Position numbers and translations under genes: made by a program. From Solirubrobacteraceae bacterium (GTDB lineage Bacteria > Actinomycetota > Thermoleophilia > Solirubrobacterales > Solirubrobacteraceae), in the NCBI GenBank assembly GCA_030690545.1, contig JAUYGN010000073.1, positions 1 to 36,918 on the forward strand: a DNA stretch of 36,918 nucleotides, read 5' to 3'. Shown here piece after piece: positions 33,835 to 36,918 of the stretch. A model generated the notes under the pieces. The model ran no database searches, was not told the DNA's origin, and was given only the letters and a program-made list of their open reading frames with translations. Each line of letters begins with the position of its first letter. The first letter of the stretch is position 1.

Positions 33835-35355
33835 ATGCCCACCGCAGTCACCACCACCGTCACCGAGCTTCCCGAGTCGCGCGTGAACGTCGACGTCGAG
33901 GTCGCCGCGGACGAGATCCAGCGCTCGCTGGAGTCACAGGCGCGCAAGCTCGGCCGCGAGATGAAGATTCCCGGCTTTCGCACGGGCAAGATCCCGCCGG
34001 CCGTCGTCATCCAGCGCGTCGGCCGCGAGCCGATCCTCGACGAGGCCGTGCGTGGCCGCCTGACCGACTGGTACATGGAGGCGGTCGACGAGTCGGGGAT
34101 CGCACCGGTCGGCGATCCCGATGTCGACCTCGACCTCGCCAAGCTGCCGGGCGAGGGCAAGCCGTTGACGTTCTCCTTCGAGGTGGGCGTGCGTCCGAGC
34201 GCGACGCTCGGCGCCTATCGTGGCCTGAAGGTCGTGCGCCGCGAGGCGATCGCCGATCCGGAGGCCGTCGAGGACCAGGTCGACGAGATGCGCGAGCGCT
34301 TCGCGCGCCTGGAGATCGTCGACCGCCCGGCCGAGACCGGCGACTTCGTCACGCTGGACTTCGTCGGCACGATCGACGGCGAGCCGTTCGAGGGCGGCGA
34401 GGGCCGCGACCAGCTCGTCGAGGTCGGGGCGGGTCGCCTGATCCCGGGCTTCGAGGAGGGGCTGATCGGCGTGCGCGCCGGCGAGGAGCGCACCGTCGAC
34501 GCGACGTTCCCCGAGGACTACGCGGCCAAGCACGTCGCCGGCAAGCCGGCCCAGTTTGCATTCAGCGTCAAGGAGGTCAAGCACAAGGACCTTCCCGCAG
34601 CAGACGACGACTTCGCCTCCGACGCCGCCGGCTACGACACGATCGAGGAGCTGCGGGCCTCGATCGCCGAGGAGCTGCTCGAGCACGACGTCAAGCGCGT
34701 CGAGGCCGAGTTCCGCGCGGGCGCGCTGGACGCGGTCGTCGGCGAGGCGACCGTCGACGTCCCCGAGCCGCTCGTGACCGCGCGCGCCAAGGAGCTGCTC
34801 GATCGCATGCTGCACTCGCTCGGCCATCAGGGGATCACGAAAGAGGCCTACCTGAAGATCACCGGCAAGACGGAGGAGGAGCTCGCCGAGGAGTCCAGGC
34901 CCGACGCCGAGATCGCGCTGCGGCGCGAGGCCGTGCTGGCGGCGGTGATCGAGGCCGAGCGGATCGAGCCGACCGACGCCGAGCTGCTCGATGCGCTCGA
35001 GGATGCGGCGACGCGCGAGCAGACGTCGCGCCAGAAGCTGCTCGACCGCCTGCGCCAGGCGGGCCGCGTCGACATGCTGATCCGCGAGGTCGCGGCCGAG
35101 CAGGCGATCGACCTCGTCGTCACGACCGCCGTGCCGATCGCGCCCGACGAAGCCGACGAGAAGCCGGCGAAGGCCGCCGAGACGCCGGCAAAGAAGGCAC
35201 CCGCGGCGAAGAAGCCGGCCGCGAAGAAGCCGGCGGCCAAGAAGAAGGCACCGGCCAAGCAGCAGGGCGACAAGGCCGCCGCGGGCGGTGAGCTGTGGAC
35301 ACCCGAGCAGGAAGCCGCCGGCGCCAAGGACAAGCTCTGGACGCCCGACACGTAG
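33835..35355 (+). CDS. tig: Trigger factor (ribosome-associated chaperone) with Lys/Ala-rich tail
   Basis: A 506-residue protein. The N-terminal ribosome-binding domain has the signature IPGFRTGKIPPAVVIQRVG. The FKBP-type prolyl isomerase domain has GDFVTLDFVGTIDGEPFEGG and GFEEGLIGVRAGEERTV. The helical substrate-binding domain reaches about residue 440. It receives nascent chains at the ribosome exit tunnel. Unusually, the C-terminus carries about 65 extra residues: KKPAAKKPAAKK-type repeats, then ELWTPEQEAAGAKDKLWTPD, where LWTP occurs twice. The start is ATG 33835; GATAAG at 33820-33825 could be the -10, giving a very short leader. clpP and clpX follow in the standard order. Confidence 0.97.
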   Translation: MPTAVTTTVTELPESRVNVDVEVAADEIQRSLESQARKLGREMKIPGFRTGKIPPAVVIQRVGREPILDEAVRGRLTDWYMEAVDESGIAPVGDPDVDLDLAKLPGEGKPLTFSFEVGVRPSATLGAYRGLKVVRREAIADPEAVEDQVDEMRERFARLEIVDRPAETGDFVTLDFVGTIDGEPFEGGEGRDQLVEVGAGRLIPGFEEGLIGVRAGEERTVDATFPEDYAAKHVAGKPAQFAFSVKEVKHKDLPAADDDFASDAAGYDTIEELRASIAEELLEHDVKRVEAEFRAGALDAVVGEATVDVPEPLVTARAKELLDRMLHSLGHQGITKEAYLKITGKTEEELAEESRPDAEIALRREAVLAAVIEAERIEPTDAELLDALEDAATREQTSRQKLLDRLRQAGRVDMLIREVAAEQAIDLVVTTAVPIAPDEADEKPAKAAETPAKKAPAAKKPAAKKPAAKKKAPAKQQGDKAAAGGELWTPEQEAAGAKDKLWTPDT

Positions 35356-35363
35356 CAGCCAGC

Positions 35364-35388
35364 GCGGTCCGCGCGCCTTCCGGACCGC
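35364..35388 (+). terminator. Hairpin downstream of tig
   Basis: GCGGTCCG (35364-35371) pairs with CGGACCGC (35381-35388), an 8-bp stem with a 9-base loop, eight bases after the tig stop. There is no strong T-tract, so it may be only a partial terminator before clpP. Confidence 0.55.
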
Positions 35389-35454
35389 AGCCGGGCGATT
35401 GGTACGCTGCCCCGGCAGGAGTTCCCCGGACGATGCCTAACTGAAGCGAGGACC

Positions 35455-36039
35455 ATGAGCCCCCTTGTCCCCATGGTGGTCGAGCAGACGTCGCGAGGCG
35501 AACGCGCCTTCGACATCTACAGCCGGCTGCTCAACGAGCGGATCGTCTTCTTGGGGACGCCCGTCGACGACCAGATCGCCAACCTCATCGTCGCGCAGCT
35601 GCTGCATCTGGAGTCCGAGGATCCCGACAAGGACATCTCGCTGTACATCAACTCGCCCGGCGGCTCGGTCTACGCGGGGCTGGCGATCTACGACACGATG
35701 CAGTTCATCAAGCCCGACGTGCAGACGATCTGCGTCGGCATCGCGATGTCGATGGGCGCGCTGCTGCTGGCCGGCGGCGCCGACGGCAAGCGCATGGCGC
35801 TGCCCAACGCGAAGATCCTCATCCACCAGGTCTCCAGCGGATTCCAGGGCCAGGCGACGGACATCGAGATCCATGCCAAGGAGATCATCGACATCCGCCA
35901 GCGGCTGGACCAGATCATCGCCAAGCACACGAAGCAGCCTTACGACAAGGTTCGCACCGATACCGAGCGCGATTACTTCCTCTCGAGCGAAGAGGCCAAG
36001 GAATACGGCATCATCGACCGGGTGATCTCCCAGCACTGA
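35455..36039 (+). CDS. clpP: ATP-dependent Clp protease proteolytic subunit ClpP
   Basis: A 194-residue serine protease starting [20 protein letters not shown]. The catalytic triad is S99 in [15 protein letters not shown]124 in [10 protein letters not shown] and D173 in [29 protein letters not shown] and the handle helix are present. ClpP forms a tetradecameric barrel fed by ClpX. Many actinobacteria have two clpP genes in tandem, but only one lies here between tig and clpX. A 13-base gap separates it from clpX. Confidence 0.98.
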   Translation: MSPLVPMVVEQTSRGERAFDIYSRLLNERIVFLGTPVDDQIANLIVAQLLHLESEDPDKDISLYINSPGGSVYAGLAIYDTMQFIKPDVQTICVGIAMSMGALLLAGGADGKRMALPNAKILIHQVSSGFQGQATDIEIHAKEIIDIRQRLDQIIAKHTKQPYDKVRTDTERDYFLSSEEAKEYGIIDRVISQH

Positions 36040-36052
36040 GTGGCTGGCAGGT

Positions 36053-36918
<866 letters not shown>

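Overview
The window is very GC-rich (about 70% or more by eye) with strong G/C third-position bias, frequent GTG/TTG starts, AAGGAGG-type ribosome binding sites and a tRNA-His without an encoded CCA. Together with the tig-clpP-clpX order and the style of the secreted proteins, this suggests a high-GC actinobacterium. Solirubrobacterales/Thermoleophilia (Conexibacter-like) is my best guess, made from memory of such genomes and not from any search.

Left third (1-18.6 kb), housekeeping and accessory genes. A urease operon reads leftward (ureA, ureB, ureC, then ureF cut by the window edge). A second leftward pair encodes a thioredoxin-fold redoxin and a RuBisCO-like protein (form IV). tRNA-His follows on the plus strand. 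Then come a lamin-tail-domain protein, a class A FAD monooxygenase resembling rifampicin monooxygenases, a secreted protein, SelO and a SAM methyltransferase. A large BTAD/NB-ARC/TPR regulator appears broken: its start codon is missing and it has a one-base frameshift. An ECF sigma factor, a putative glycolipid-binding protein, a second secreted protein and an AarF/UbiB-type kinase complete this part.

Centre (18.7-33.5 kb), a catabolic island and the main interest of the window. A rightward operon encodes a NitT/TauT-type ABC importer (ATPase, lipoprotein, two permeases) and two adjacent MBL-fold proteins of the oxygen-binding di-iron type, one of which has lost its metal ligands. A leftward operon encodes a Rieske ferredoxin, a 73-residue unknown protein and an amidohydrolase. 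Next come an old-yellow-enzyme-type oxidoreductase, a gentisate-1,2-dioxygenase-like bicupin, and a rightward operon of two FAH-family hydrolases flanking a type I extradiol dioxygenase. A GntR/FCD regulator, a SnoaL-like protein and an AtaL-like (DUF1857) protein follow. Nearly every intergenic promoter region in this island carries a near-palindrome of the type ACTCTATAGAGT. I count eight copies, several lying on or just after recognisable -35/-10 elements, so I infer that the island is one regulon, probably controlled by the GntR protein. The likely purpose is uptake and ring cleavage of an aromatic or related cyclic acid; the substrate cannot be read from the sequence.

Right end (33.6-36.9 kb). 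A 48-residue membrane-like ORF lies on the minus strand, followed by tig (trigger factor with a Lys/Ala-rich tail and a duplicated LWTP motif), clpP and the start of clpX, which runs off the window. A block inside clpX has clearly different codon usage from its surroundings.
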